NCBI RefSeq assembly: GCF_040049195.1 | Contig: NZ_JBDZDL010000002.1 | Direction: 5' to 3' (one strand) | DNA: 64,000 bases | DNA from: NCEH01 sp040049195 | GTDB taxonomy: Bacteria; Pseudomonadota; Alphaproteobacteria; Rhizobiales; Xanthobacteraceae | Shown: positions 1 through 9,150 of the stretch, one piece after another | Layout: each line of letters begins with the position of its first letter | How positions within the stretch are numbered: the first letter of the stretch is position 1 | Position numbers and translations under genes: made by a program | Notes under the pieces: model-generated | The model's database searches: none | Seen by the model: only the letters and a program-made list of their open reading frames with translations | What the model was told of the DNA's origin: nothing

Positions 1-27
1 TTGGCCCACGTGCAAGGGGAGGACCGG

Positions 28-972
28 GTGGCGGATTTCAAGCCGGAGTTGAGGCAGGTGGTCGCGGACATCGCCGCCGACATGGCACAGCGCACCGATC
101 GGGGGGCGGTGGCGAGCTATATTCCCGAACTCGCCAAGGTGCCGCTCGACCAGTTCGCCATCGCCGTGACCACGGCCGACGGCGAGATGATCTGCGCCGG
201 CGATTTCGAGACGTCGTTTTCGATCCAGAGCATCTCGAAGGTGTTCACGCTGACTTTGGCGCTCGGGCAATTGGGCGACAATCTGTGGAACCGCGTCGGC
301 CGCGAGCCCTCCGGCAATGCGTTCAATTCCATCGTCCAGCTGGAATATGAGAAGGGCAAGCCGCGCAATCCCTTCATCAATGCCGGCGCGATCGCCGTCA
401 CCGACGTGCTGCTCTCCGGCCACCAGCCGCGCGAGGCGCTGGGCTCCATCCTGCGCTTCATCCGCTTCATCGCCGACGACGAGGATGTGGCGATCGACGA
501 GAATGTCGCGCGCTCGGAGAAGCAAACCGGCTTCCTCAATACGGCGCTCGCCAATTATATGCGCGCGTTCAACGTGCTGGAGCATCCGGTGGACCATGCG
601 CTGGGGGTGTATTTCCACCATTGCGCGATCACCATGACGGCGCGCCAATTGGCCATGGCGGGCCGCTATATCGCCTTCGGCGGCAAGATTCCCACCACCG
701 GGCGCACGGTCGTCACCTCGGAGCGGGCGCGCCGCATCGCGGCCCTGATGCTCACCTGCGGCCATTATGACGGTTCCGGCGACTTCGCCTTCCGTGTCGG
801 CCTGCCGGGCAAAAGCGGTGTCGGCGGCGGCATCCTCGCGGTGGCGCCGGGCAAGGCTTCGATCGCGGTCTGGTCGCCCGGCCTCGATCGCTTCGGCAAT
901 TCGGTGCTGGGCTCGATCGCCTTGGAGCAATTGGCGAAGGCCATGCGCTGGTCGGTGTTCGGCGGCAGTTGA
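28..972 (+). CDS. glsA: Glutaminase A
   Basis: Hydrolyses L-glutamine to glutamate and ammonia in the cytoplasm. The protein belongs to the serine-dependent beta-lactamase/glutaminase fold. The family's S-x-x-K catalytic motif is visible as S68-I-S-K71 (QSISKVF), followed by the substrate-binding stretch PRNPFINAGAI. The frame is open to base 1 with a TTG there, but a strong Shine-Dalgarno AGGGGAGG at 15-22 sits 5 bases before GTG 28. I therefore start at GTG 28 (314 aa, close to the usual ~310). The neighbouring hut genes make glutamate, so the location fits a nitrogen-salvage role. A start upstream of the window cannot be excluded. Confidence 0.93.
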   Translation: MADFKPELRQVVADIAADMAQRTDRGAVASYIPELAKVPLDQFAIAVTTADGEMICAGDFETSFSIQSISKVFTLTLALGQLGDNLWNRVGREPSGNAFNSIVQLEYEKGKPRNPFINAGAIAVTDVLLSGHQPREALGSILRFIRFIADDEDVAIDENVARSEKQTGFLNTALANYMRAFNVLEHPVDHALGVYFHHCAITMTARQLAMAGRYIAFGGKIPTTGRTVVTSERARRIAALMLTCGHYDGSGDFAFRVGLPGKSGVGGGILAVAPGKASIAVWSPGLDRFGNSVLGSIALEQLAKAMRWSVFGGS

Positions 973-993
973 GGGATCGGGCGTCCGCGATCT

Positions 994-1752
994 TCAGCCG
1001 CCGGAGGGGGCCTGCGAGGGGGTGAAGCGGGCAACCAGGTTGAACAGATCGCCGCGGAAAGTCTGGCGCACGAACGTGATGTTCTCATCCCCGCGCCAGG
1101 TGCGGCGCTGCAGTTCCAGGCAGGCGGCGCGGTCGGGGATGTCGAGCAGCGTCGCCATTTCGCTCGAGGCATTGACGGCGGTGATGTGGTGCTCGGCCTC
1201 GGTCCAGGGAACGTGGCCGACCAGCCAAGAGCCGGGAGATTGGCGCGAGAAATCCACGTCCGCCGCCTCGGGCACCGCTGTGATGTTGATGAGCCGTCGC
1301 TCCAGCGCAAAGGGGCGCAGGCCGGCCATGTGCCGGCATTCCAGTTCCAGCACCTCGCCGTGGGGTGTCAGCTCCCACTCCGGCGCCACGCGCCGGTCCG
1401 CGCGGCGGCGCTGCAAACGCAGCAATTCGTAACGATAGGTCTCGCCCCGCAGGGTGATTTCCGCCTCGATATCGGGGATCTGAAGGATGGCCGATTGGAT
1501 GCGCGGCGCGGCGACGAACGATCCCGCCCGGCGGCGACGCTCCACCAGCCCCGCCGCGGCCAGCTCGGAAACCACCTTGTTCACGGTCATGCGGGCGCAG
1601 CCATATTGCGCCATCAGCTCATGCTCATAGGGGATGCGGTATCCCGGCCCCCATTCGCCGGACAGGATCTTGGCTTCGATATCGGCCCGGATGCGCCGAT
1701 TGAGCGTCCCCGACGTCTTGTCCTTCGAAGAAGTTTCGACCGTTTCGCTCAC
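994..1752 (-). CDS. hutC: Histidine-utilisation repressor HutC (GntR family)
   Basis: Cytoplasmic repressor of the hut genes; in this family urocanate is the usual inducer. The N-terminal winged helix-turn-helix (about residues 15-85, with YEHELMAQYGCARMTVNKV typical of GntR) is followed by a UTRA ligand-binding domain (about 105-245). The 252 aa length is normal. It starts at GTG 1752, and the TGA of hutF overlaps this start (GTGA), so the two genes are translationally coupled. Its likely targets are the palindrome at 3199-3210 between hutF and hutI, and probably the near-copy at 14555-14566. Confidence 0.92.
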   Translation of the reverse strand: MSETVETSSKDKTSGTLNRRIRADIEAKILSGEWGPGYRIPYEHELMAQYGCARMTVNKVVSELAAAGLVERRRRAGSFVAAPRIQSAILQIPDIEAEITLRGETYRYELLRLQRRRADRRVAPEWELTPHGEVLELECRHMAGLRPFALERRLINITAVPEAADVDFSRQSPGSWLVGHVPWTEAEHHITAVNASSEMATLLDIPDRAACLELQRRTWRGDENITFVRQTFRGDLFNLVARFTPSQAPSGG

Positions 1753-3149
1753 GCCAGCACTCTTTTCATCACCTGCGCGAACCTGCCGCGGATCCGTTCA
1801 TGGTCGTTGTGAAGCCCGTTCGTCACATATTTGCGTCCGCGACGCCAGACACCGTCCACCGCGCCGCCCCGCGCCCCGAAAATCCAGCCGTCGAGCCAAG
1901 CATCGCCCGCGCGTCCGACCAGCGCGGAGCGGGCGGGATCGAGCGTGACCAGGTCGGCCGGTGCGCCGACCGCGATGCCCCAGCCCGCCGCGCCGCGCGG
2001 CGCCTGCAGCGCCTGCCCGCCCCCGCAGAGAGCCGCATCGAACAGCGCGCGGCCCGTGGAGCGCAGGGCCTTTCCGGTCGTCACCTCGCCCGCGAGCACA
2101 TTGCGCGCGCGCAAGCGCAGCCGCTGGCCATATTCGAGGGTGCGCAATTCCTCCGCCGCATCCACGAGCACATTGGAATCGGAACCGACGCCGTAGCATC
2201 CCCCGGCGCGGGCGAATTCGGCGGCCGGAAATATCCCGTCGCCGAGATTGGCTTCGGTGATCGGGCACAGGCCGGCGACGGCCTCGCTCTGCGCCAACTG
2301 GCGGGTTTCGGCCTCGGTCATGTGGGTGGCGTGGATGAGGCACCAGCGCGCATCCACCGGCGCGCGCTCGAACAGAAGCTCGACCGGCCGCCGCCCGCTC
2401 CATGCGCGGCAATCCTCCACTTCCTTGATCTGCTCGGCCACATGGATGTGAACCGGCCCGCCGGCGGCGAGCGGAAGGATGGCTTGGATTTCCTCAAGGC
2501 GCGCCGCCCGCAGGCTATGGGGGGCGATGCCGACCACGGCATCGTCCAGCGGCGCCACAGCAGCCCGGCTCGCGGCCATGAGGGCGGCGAACCCATCGAC
2601 ATCATTGATGAACCGGCGCTGGCCGTGGCCCGGCGCCAGGCCGCCGAACCCTGAATGGGCGTAGAACACCGGCAGGAGCGTGAGGGCGATGCCAGTCTGG
2701 GCGGCGGCGGCAGCGATGCGCGCCGCGAGTTCCGCGCGATCCGCATAGGCCGCGCCCTCGGGATCATGATGGAGATAGTGGAATTCGCCGACGCGGGTGA
2801 AACCGCTCTCCAGCATTTCCATGTAGGCGAGGGCGGCCAGCGCCTCCACGTCTTCCGGACCGATCCGGTCGACGAAGCGATACATGACCTCGCGCCAGCC
2901 CCAGAAGCTGTCCTCGCCCGGCCCGCGCGCTTCCGCCAAGCCCGCAAGTCCGCGCTGGAAGGCGTGGCTGTGGAGATTGGGAAGCCCGGGCACGACCGGC
3001 CCGTGTCGCTCTTCCCCGCCCGCCGGCGCCACGTCGCGCTCGATCTCGGTGATGGCGCCGTCGCGCAGGTGAAGGCGGACCCGCGGGACCCAGCCGTCGG
3101 GCAGCAGCGCGTCGGTAAACCAGAGGCTCCGGGAAGGGGACGGCACCAT
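1749..3149 (-). CDS. hutF: Formimidoylglutamate deiminase HutF
   Basis: Amidohydrolase-superfamily enzyme converting N-formimidoyl-L-glutamate to N-formyl-L-glutamate plus ammonia, the fourth step of the five-step histidine route. The N-terminal metal motif NLHSHAFQ (about residues 57-64), a central HIHVAEQ and the later GVGSDSN metal/catalytic segment are visible. The 466 aa length is normal. Start ATG 3149 is preceded by AAAGGAAAG. It is transcribed with hutC and divergently from hutI, sharing the control region 3150-3253. HutF implies the HutF-HutG branch rather than a HutG-type formiminoglutamase branch. Confidence 0.94.
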   Translation of the reverse strand: MVPSPSRSLWFTDALLPDGWVPRVRLHLRDGAITEIERDVAPAGGEERHGPVVPGLPNLHSHAFQRGLAGLAEARGPGEDSFWGWREVMYRFVDRIGPEDVEALAALAYMEMLESGFTRVGEFHYLHHDPEGAAYADRAELAARIAAAAAQTGIALTLLPVFYAHSGFGGLAPGHGQRRFINDVDGFAALMAASRAAVAPLDDAVVGIAPHSLRAARLEEIQAILPLAAGGPVHIHVAEQIKEVEDCRAWSGRRPVELLFERAPVDARWCLIHATHMTEAETRQLAQSEAVAGLCPITEANLGDGIFPAAEFARAGGCYGVGSDSNVLVDAAEELRTLEYGQRLRLRARNVLAGEVTTGKALRSTGRALFDAALCGGGQALQAPRGAAGWGIAVGAPADLVTLDPARSALVGRAGDAWLDGWIFGARGGAVDGVWRRGRKYVTNGLHNDHERIRGRFAQVMKRVLA

Positions 3150-3198
3150 CGCTTTCCTTTTTTCGAAGGGGGCTGGACAAGCGCGAAGTCGCGTATTT

Positions 3199-3210
3199 AT
3201 GTATATACAT
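3199..3210. promoter_or_regulatory. HutC-type operator between hutFC and hutIHGUD
   Basis: Perfect 12-bp palindrome ATGTATATACAT, containing the TGTA-N2-TACA arrangement known for HutC sites. It lies in the 104-bp divergent region between hutF and hutI, in an AT-rich pocket (TATTTATGTATATACATTAT), and probably overlaps the promoters of both transcripts. A single site can therefore repress both directions. A second copy with one mismatch is at 14555-14566. Confidence 0.8.
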
Positions 3211-3253
3211 TATCGGCGCCACCGCCAATGGGATTTGGTGACAGGGGACGGCC

Positions 3254-4459
3254 ATGCGCTGCGACCGGATCTGGCGGAATGCCCGCCTTGCAACCCTCGC
3301 GCCCGCGCTTCCGGGGCTCGGCGTGGTGGAAGACGGCCTCGTCGCGGCACGTGATGGTCGCATCCTCTACGCCGGTCCCCGCGCCGATGCGCCGGTGTTC
3401 GATGCCATCGAGAACGTGGATTGCGCGGGACGCTGGATCACGCCAGGCCTCATCGATTGCCACACCCATCTGGTCTATGGCGGCGACCGGGCGAACGAGT
3501 TCGAGATGCGCCTTGCCGGTGTCCCCTATGAGGAGATCGCACGGGCCGGCGGTGGCATCGTCTCCACCATGAAAGCCACCCGCGGCGCGCGCGAGGAGGA
3601 GCTTGTCGCCTCCGCCCTGCCGCGGCTCGATGCGCTCCTGGCGGAGGGCGTGACGACCATCGAGATCAAGTCCGGCTATGGCCTGAGCCTGGAGGCCGAG
3701 CGCCGCCAATTGCGCGCCGCCCGCGCACTCGGGGCGCAGCGGCCCGTCACCGTCACGACCACGTTCCTCGGCGCCCATGCCTTGCCTCCGGAGGCCGGCG
3801 GCGACAAGGACGCCTTCATCGATGCGATCTGCACGCGGATGCTCCCGGCACTGGCGGGAGAAGGGCTGGCGGATGCGGTGGACGCGTTCTGCGAAGGCAT
3901 CGCCTTCTCGCCCGCCCAGGTGGCGCGCGTGTTCGAAGCCGCCCGTGCGCTCGCCCTGCCGGTGAAGCTGCACGCCGACCAGCTCAGCAACCTTCACGGG
4001 GCCGAGCTCGCCGCGCGCTTCGGCGCCCTGTCGGCGGACCATCTGGAGCATGCGGACGCCGCCGGAGCGGCGGCCATGGGCAAGGCCGGCACGGTCGCGG
4101 TGCTGCTGCCGGGCGCCTATTATTTCATTCGCGAAACCAAGGCGCCGCCGGTCGATCTCTTCCGTGCGGCCGGGGTTCCCATCGCCCTTGCCACCGATTG
4201 CAATCCGGGCACGTCGCCGCTCACCTCGCTTCTGCTCACCATGAATATGGGCGCGACCTTGTTTCGCCTGACGGTCGCCGAATGCATCGCCGCGGTGACG
4301 CGCGAAGCCGCCCGCGCGCTTGGAATGCTCAAGCGGACCGGCACGCTGGAGCCCGGCAAGGATTGCGATCTTGCGGTGTGGGAGATCGAGCGCCCGGCCG
4401 AGCTGGTCTACCGCATCGGCTTCAACCCGCTCCACGCCCGCGTCTGGAGGGCCAGATGA
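3254..4459 (+). CDS. hutI: Imidazolonepropionase HutI
   Basis: Hydrolyses 4-imidazolone-5-propanoate to N-formimidoyl-L-glutamate (third step of histidine breakdown). It is a metal-dependent amidohydrolase. H70 and H72 lie in DCHTHLVYGGDR, HADQLSN supplies a further metal ligand, and ATDCNPGTSP is the C-terminal catalytic stretch. The 401 aa length matches the family. ATG 3254 follows AGGGGA by 6 bases. Its TGA overlaps the hutH start (ATGA). It is the first gene of the plus-strand hut operon, controlled from the operator at 3199-3210. Confidence 0.95.
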   Translation: MRCDRIWRNARLATLAPALPGLGVVEDGLVAARDGRILYAGPRADAPVFDAIENVDCAGRWITPGLIDCHTHLVYGGDRANEFEMRLAGVPYEEIARAGGGIVSTMKATRGAREEELVASALPRLDALLAEGVTTIEIKSGYGLSLEAERRQLRAARALGAQRPVTVTTTFLGAHALPPEAGGDKDAFIDAICTRMLPALAGEGLADAVDAFCEGIAFSPAQVARVFEAARALALPVKLHADQLSNLHGAELAARFGALSADHLEHADAAGAAAMGKAGTVAVLLPGAYYFIRETKAPPVDLFRAAGVPIALATDCNPGTSPLTSLLLTMNMGATLFRLTVAECIAAVTREAARALGMLKRTGTLEPGKDCDLAVWEIERPAELVYRIGFNPLHARVWRAR

Positions 4460-5991
4460 GCGTGCGCCTCACCGCCGGCGCGGTGCCTTTGGCGCAGTGG
4501 CGCGCCATCGCCGCCGGCGCCGCCTTCACCCTCGACCCCAGCTGCGCCGACAAGGTGCGGCGCAGCGCTGAGACGGTGGACGCCATCGTCGCGGCGGGTA
4601 CGCCGGTCTACGGCATCAACACCGGCTTCGGGAAGCTCGCCAGCGTCCGCATCGACGCCGCCGATCTCGCCACGCTTCAGCGCAACATCGTTTTGTCCCA
4701 CGCGGCCGGCGTGGGCGAGGCGATGCCGGCTGAGGTGGTGCGGCTGATGATGGCGTTGAAGCTCGCGAGCCTTGCCCAGGGGGCATCCGGCGTTCGCCCC
4801 CACACATTGGCGTTTCTGGAGGCCATGCTCGCGCGTGGGCTGATCCCGGTGGTGCCGGCCCAGGGATCGGTCGGCGCCTCCGGCGATCTCGCGCCCCTGG
4901 CGCACATGACCGCCGCGATGATCGGCGTCGGTGAGTGTCTGTTCGGCACCGAGCGGATGCCCGCCGACGCGGCCTTGGCCCGGGCCGGGCTCGCCCCCCT
5001 GGCGCTCGGACCGAAAGAGGGCCTGGCGCTGCTCAATGGCACCCAGTTTTCCACCGCCTGCGCGCTCGCCGGTCTGTTCGCGGCGGAAACCGCATTCCGC
5101 GCGGCATTGGTCACGGGCGCCCTTTCCACCGATGCCGCGCGCGGATCGGATGCGCCGTTCGATCCGCGCATCCATGCCTTGCGCCGCCATCGCGGGCAGA
5201 TTGAAACCGCCGACGCGTTGAGGACGCTCATGGCCGGCTCGGTCATCCGGGACTCCCACCGCCTCGGCGATGATCGGGTCCAGGATCCGTATTGCCTGCG
5301 CTGCCAGCCCCAGGTGATGGGCGCGGTGCTCGATCTTTTGCGCCAGGCCGCCGAGACCCTCTCAACCGAAGCCAATGGGGTTTCGGACAATCCTTTGATC
5401 TTCTGGCAGACGGGGGAGGCGCTTTCCGGGGGGAATTTTCATGCCGAGCCGGTGGCGTTCGCCGCCGACATGATTGCGCTGGCGATGTGCGAGATCGGCG
5501 CGCTGGCCGAGCGCAGGATCGCCATGCTGGTGGATCCCGCGCTCTCCGGCCTGCCGGCGTTTCTCACCCCCCGGCCCGGGCTGAATTCCGGCTTCATGAT
5601 CGCGCAGGTCACCGCCGCCGCGCTGGTGTCCGAGAACAAGCAGCGGGCCTATCCCGCAAGCGTGGATTCGATCCCCACCTCGGCCAATCAGGAAGATCAC
5701 GTGTCCATGGCCGCCCATGGCGCGCGGCGCCTCGCCCCCATGGCGGAGAATGCTTTCGGCATCCTCGGCATCGAATTGCTTGCCGCCGCCCAGGGCTGCG
5801 ATTTCCACGCCCCGCTCGCCTCCAGCCCGCGGCTCGAGCGCGTCCGGGCGCGCGTGCGAGCGCGGGTGCCGCATCTGGAAGACGACAGGTTTTTCCATCC
5901 CGACATGGCGGCCGCCATCGATCTCGCGCGCAGCGGCGCGCTCGCGGCGGCGGCTGGCGCCGACGTGTTGCCTTCCATCAGCGGAGCTTGA
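4456..5991 (+). CDS. hutH: Histidine ammonia-lyase HutH
   Basis: Deaminates L-histidine to trans-urocanate, the first step of the pathway. The MIO electrophile is formed from Ala141-Ser142-Gly143 in GSVGASGDLAP, at the family position. NGTQFSTA and the QEDHVSM loop are also typical. It starts at ATG 4456, which overlaps the hutI stop; an open frame continues upstream but belongs to hutI shadow sequence. The resulting 511 aa is the standard length. The TGA at 5989-5991 is directly followed by the GTG start of hutG. Confidence 0.96.
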   Translation: MSVRLTAGAVPLAQWRAIAAGAAFTLDPSCADKVRRSAETVDAIVAAGTPVYGINTGFGKLASVRIDAADLATLQRNIVLSHAAGVGEAMPAEVVRLMMALKLASLAQGASGVRPHTLAFLEAMLARGLIPVVPAQGSVGASGDLAPLAHMTAAMIGVGECLFGTERMPADAALARAGLAPLALGPKEGLALLNGTQFSTACALAGLFAAETAFRAALVTGALSTDAARGSDAPFDPRIHALRRHRGQIETADALRTLMAGSVIRDSHRLGDDRVQDPYCLRCQPQVMGAVLDLLRQAAETLSTEANGVSDNPLIFWQTGEALSGGNFHAEPVAFAADMIALAMCEIGALAERRIAMLVDPALSGLPAFLTPRPGLNSGFMIAQVTAAALVSENKQRAYPASVDSIPTSANQEDHVSMAAHGARRLAPMAENAFGILGIELLAAAQGCDFHAPLASSPRLERVRARVRARVPHLEDDRFFHPDMAAAIDLARSGALAAAAGADVLPSISGA

Positions 5992-5992
5992 T

Positions 5993-6826
5993 GTGACGCC
6001 TTCCTTTCCCGATTGGCTGCGCGTCACGCGCGGAACAGCGCCTCTGGTGGTGAGCCTCCCGCACACCGGCACCGAAATCCCCGACGCGTATCGCGACGGG
6101 CTGGTGTCGCTCCCGCTCGCGCGCAAGGATTGCGATTGGTGGATCGACATTCTGTACGACTTCGCCACGGAGCTGAACGCGAGCATCGTGCGGACGGCGG
6201 TGTCGCGCACGGTGATCGACGTCAATCGCGATCCGTCGGGCGTTTCGCTCTATCCCGGCCAGGCGACCACCGAGCTGTGCCCGATCACGACGTTTGACGG
6301 CGAGCCGCTGTATCATGCGGGCCGCGCACCGGACGCGGCGGCGGTGGCGGCGCGGCGGGCGGCCTATTTCGATCCCTATCATGCGGCGCTCGCCGGTGAG
6401 ATCGCCGCCGCCCGACAGCGCCACGGCACGGTCGTGCTCTACGACTGCCATTCGATCCGCTCGGTGATCCCGCGCCTGTTCGAGGGCACCTTGCCGGAGT
6501 TCAACATCGGCACGAACAGCGGCCAGAGCTGCGCGCCCGAGCTGGTGCGGGCGATCGAATCCCTCTGCGCAGCCACCGGCCGGCCGCACGTCACCGACGG
6601 GCGGTTCAAGGGCGGCTACATCACCCGCCATTATGGCCGGCCCCCGGAGGGCGTGCATGCCGTCCAGATGGAGCTGGCCTGCCGCGCCTATATGCACGAG
6701 CCGCTGGGTCCGGTCGGGCCGGATCAATGGCCGAGCGCGTACGACGCCGCTTATGCCGCCCCCGTGCGGGCGGCGCTGCGCGCCATCTTCGAGACCTGCC
6801 TCGCCTTTGCCCAGGCGCGAGGCTGA
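5993..6826 (+). CDS. hutG: N-formylglutamate deformylase HutG
   Basis: Hydrolyses N-formyl-L-glutamate to formate and glutamate, the last step of the five-step route. It belongs to the zinc-dependent N-formylglutamate amidohydrolase family. VSLPHTGTEIP near the N terminus, ARKDCDWWID, SRTVIDVNRDPSG and VLYDCHSIRS carry the expected metal and substrate residues. GTG 5993 lies 2 bases after the hutH TGA and gives 277 aa, the usual size. The only nearby ATG (5991) is followed immediately by a stop, which favours GTG. Coupled translation with hutH is likely. Confidence 0.92.
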   Translation: MTPSFPDWLRVTRGTAPLVVSLPHTGTEIPDAYRDGLVSLPLARKDCDWWIDILYDFATELNASIVRTAVSRTVIDVNRDPSGVSLYPGQATTELCPITTFDGEPLYHAGRAPDAAAVAARRAAYFDPYHAALAGEIAAARQRHGTVVLYDCHSIRSVIPRLFEGTLPEFNIGTNSGQSCAPELVRAIESLCAATGRPHVTDGRFKGGYITRHYGRPPEGVHAVQMELACRAYMHEPLGPVGPDQWPSAYDAAYAAPVRAALRAIFETCLAFAQARG

Positions 6827-6854
6827 CCGCATGCATGACCAGGAAAGACCCGCA

Positions 6855-8522
6855 ATGACCCGCATCGACAACGAGCGCCGCATTCGCGCCCCGCGCGGTT
6901 CCGATCTGTCGGCTAGGAGCTGGCTCACCGAGGCGCCGCTGCGCATGCTCATGAACAATCTCGATGCCGAGGTGGCGGAGCGGCCTGGCGAGCTTGTGGT
7001 CTATGGCGGCATCGGCCGGGCCGCGCGCGACTGGGAAAGCTTCGACCGCATCATCGGCGCGCTGCAGCGCCTGGAGGCCGACGAGACCCTGCTGGTTCAA
7101 TCGGGAAAGCCGGTGGGCGTGTTCCGCACCCATGCCGATGCGCCGCGCGTGCTGATCGCCAATTCCAACCTCGTGCCCCATTGGGCCACATGGGACCATT
7201 TCAACGCCCTCGATCGCCAGGGCCTGATGATGTACGGCCAGATGACGGCCGGTTCCTGGATCTATATCGGCTCCCAGGGCATCGTTCAGGGCACCTACGA
7301 GACCTTCGTGGAAATGGGCCGGCGCCATTATGGCGGGAGCCTTGCCGGCCGCTGGATTCTCACCGCCGGCCTCGGCGGCATGGGCGGGGCGCAGCCGCTC
7401 GCCGCGGTGATGGCGGGCGCCAGTTGCCTCGCTATCGAATGCCAGCCGAGCCGCATCGAAATGCGCCTGAAGACCGGCTATGTGGATGTCCTCGCCAAGG
7501 ACCTCGACGAGGCGCTGGCGATCATCGAAAACGCCTGCGCGAGCGACAGGCCCATATCCGTCGCTTTGCTCGGAAACGCCGCCGAAATCCTGCCGGAGAT
7601 GATCCGCCGCGGCGTGCGCCCGGACGCGGTCACCGACCAGACGTCCGCGCATGATCCGGTCAATGGCTATCTGCCCGCCGGCTGGACGCTGCAGCAGTGG
7701 GAAGACCGGCGCGCCAGCGATCCCAAAGCCGTGACGGCGGCCGCCAAGGCTTCGATGGCGACCCATGTGCGCGCCATGCTCGCCTTCTGGAAGCAAGGCG
7801 TGCCGACCGTCGATTATGGCAACAACATCCGCCAGATGGCGCTGGAAGAAGGGGTTGCGGACGCGTTCGACTTCCCGGGGTTCGTGCCGGCCTATATCCG
7901 CCCGCTGTTCTGCCGCGGCATCGGCCCGTTCCGCTGGGCGGCGCTTTCCGGCGACCCGGAAGATATCTATCGCACCGACGCCAAGGTGAAGGAATTGCTG
8001 CCGGACAACACCCATCTCCACACCTGGCTGGACATGGCGCGCGACCGCATCAAATTCCAGGGCCTGCCGGCCCGCATCTGCTGGGTGGGGCTGGGGGATC
8101 GCCATCGCCTCGGCCTTGCCTTCAACGAAATGGTCGCCTCCGGGGAGCTCAAGGCGCCGATCGTGATCGGCCGCGACCATCTCGATTCCGGCTCGGTCGC
8201 CTCGCCCAATCGCGAGACCGAGGCCATGCGGGACGGGTCGGACGCGGTCTCCGACTGGCCCCTGCTCAATGCCCTGCTCAATTGCGCCTCGGGCGCGACC
8301 TGGGTGTCGCTGCATCATGGCGGCGGGGTGGGCATGGGGTTCTCCCAGCATGCGGGCATGGTGATCGTCGCCGACGGCACGCAGGAAGCCGCGCGCCGGC
8401 TGGAGCGGGTGCTTTGGAACGACCCGGCCACCGGCGTCATGCGCCATGCCGACGCGGGCTATGAAAGCGCGCTCGACTGCGCGCGCGAACACGGCCTCGA
8501 CCTTCCCGGCATCCTCGGCTGA
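6855..8522 (+). CDS. hutU: Urocanate hydratase HutU
   Basis: NAD-dependent hydration of urocanate to imidazolonepropionate, the second step. The protein shows the conserved AGSWIYIGSQGI, GLGGMGGAQP (NAD-binding region), TDQTSAHDP and the RICWVGLGDR stretch. In that stretch C409 corresponds to the family's catalytic cysteine. ATG 6855 has AGGAAAG 7 bases upstream and yields 555 aa, matching the usual ~557. An in-frame ATG at 6831 has no ribosome site and was not chosen. Confidence 0.96.
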   Translation: MTRIDNERRIRAPRGSDLSARSWLTEAPLRMLMNNLDAEVAERPGELVVYGGIGRAARDWESFDRIIGALQRLEADETLLVQSGKPVGVFRTHADAPRVLIANSNLVPHWATWDHFNALDRQGLMMYGQMTAGSWIYIGSQGIVQGTYETFVEMGRRHYGGSLAGRWILTAGLGGMGGAQPLAAVMAGASCLAIECQPSRIEMRLKTGYVDVLAKDLDEALAIIENACASDRPISVALLGNAAEILPEMIRRGVRPDAVTDQTSAHDPVNGYLPAGWTLQQWEDRRASDPKAVTAAAKASMATHVRAMLAFWKQGVPTVDYGNNIRQMALEEGVADAFDFPGFVPAYIRPLFCRGIGPFRWAALSGDPEDIYRTDAKVKELLPDNTHLHTWLDMARDRIKFQGLPARICWVGLGDRHRLGLAFNEMVASGELKAPIVIGRDHLDSGSVASPNRETEAMRDGSDAVSDWPLLNALLNCASGATWVSLHHGGGVGMGFSQHAGMVIVADGTQEAARRLERVLWNDPATGVMRHADAGYESALDCAREHGLDLPGILG

Positions 8523-8525
8523 CCC

Positions 8526-9098
8526 ATGCGCATCGTCCGCGCCGCCGATTGCCGCCGCATGGCCTGGAAGAATGGCGGCGGGGAGACCGTGGAAATCTTT
8601 ACCGTCCCTGAAGGCGCGGGGCTCTCGGATTTCGACTGGCGCATAAGCTCCGCCACGGTGGCAAGCGCGGGGCCGTTCTCGGCCTTCGCGGGCATTGATC
8701 GCACCTTGTGCGTCCTCTCGGGCGAGGGGCTCACCCTCGCCATCGCCCCGCAGGCCCCCGTTCGCCTCGATCCCGCCTCGGCCCCCTTCCGGTTCCCGGG
8801 CGAGGCGGCGGCGTTCGGCACGCCGCACGGCGGCCCGGTGGTGGATCTCAACATCATGACCCGGCGCACGCGCTTCACCCATGAGGTGACGCGGCTGACG
8901 CTCGAGGCGCCGCTGCGCGTTCTCAGCGCCGGGGCGGAGGTCGCCATTTTCGTGGTGCAAGGTGTGCTTGCTGCCGGAAGCTCTGAGGCGCTTGCCGCCG
9001 GCGACTGCGCCGTCCTATCGCCGCAGGGCGAGAGGGGCGTGCTGACCCCGCTCGGCGGGGCGTGCGAGATCGTTCTCGTGCGGATCATCCCGGCCTAG
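8526..9098 (+). CDS. hutD: HutD-family protein
   Basis: Cupin-like HutD protein (190 aa). Family members fine-tune flux through the histidine pathway; HutD is not one of the five catabolic enzymes and its biochemical activity is not settled. The sequence has the typical opening with WKNGGGET, then DFDWRISSA, PGIDRTL-like FAGIDRTL and DLNIMTRR. It starts 3 bases after the hutU stop and closes the plus-strand hut operon. A strong inverted repeat follows at 9100-9139. Confidence 0.9.
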   Translation: MRIVRAADCRRMAWKNGGGETVEIFTVPEGAGLSDFDWRISSATVASAGPFSAFAGIDRTLCVLSGEGLTLAIAPQAPVRLDPASAPFRFPGEAAAFGTPHGGPVVDLNIMTRRTRFTHEVTRLTLEAPLRVLSAGAEVAIFVVQGVLAAGSSEALAAGDCAVLSPQGERGVLTPLGGACEIVLVRIIPA

Positions 9099-9099
9099 A

Positions 9100-9139
9100 G
9101 CGGCGCTTCCCCCTCCGCGCGGGAGAGGGAATGCGCCGC
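9100..9139. terminator. Long inverted repeat between convergent hutD and ubiD-like gene
   Basis: Imperfect hairpin. GCGGCGC (9100-9106) pairs with GCGCCGC (9133-9139), TTCCC with GGGAA, and inner CTCC with GGAG. It lies between two convergent stop codons, so it can end both transcripts. There is no T-run, so it may instead be a dispersed repeat of the REP kind used as a terminator. Confidence 0.5.
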
Positions 9140-9150
9140 AGCCTTCCGGC

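Noticed and set aside
1..27. TTG 1 as the glutaminase start
   Set aside because: A strong AGGGGAGG ribosome site lies just before GTG 28, inside the supposed first codons.
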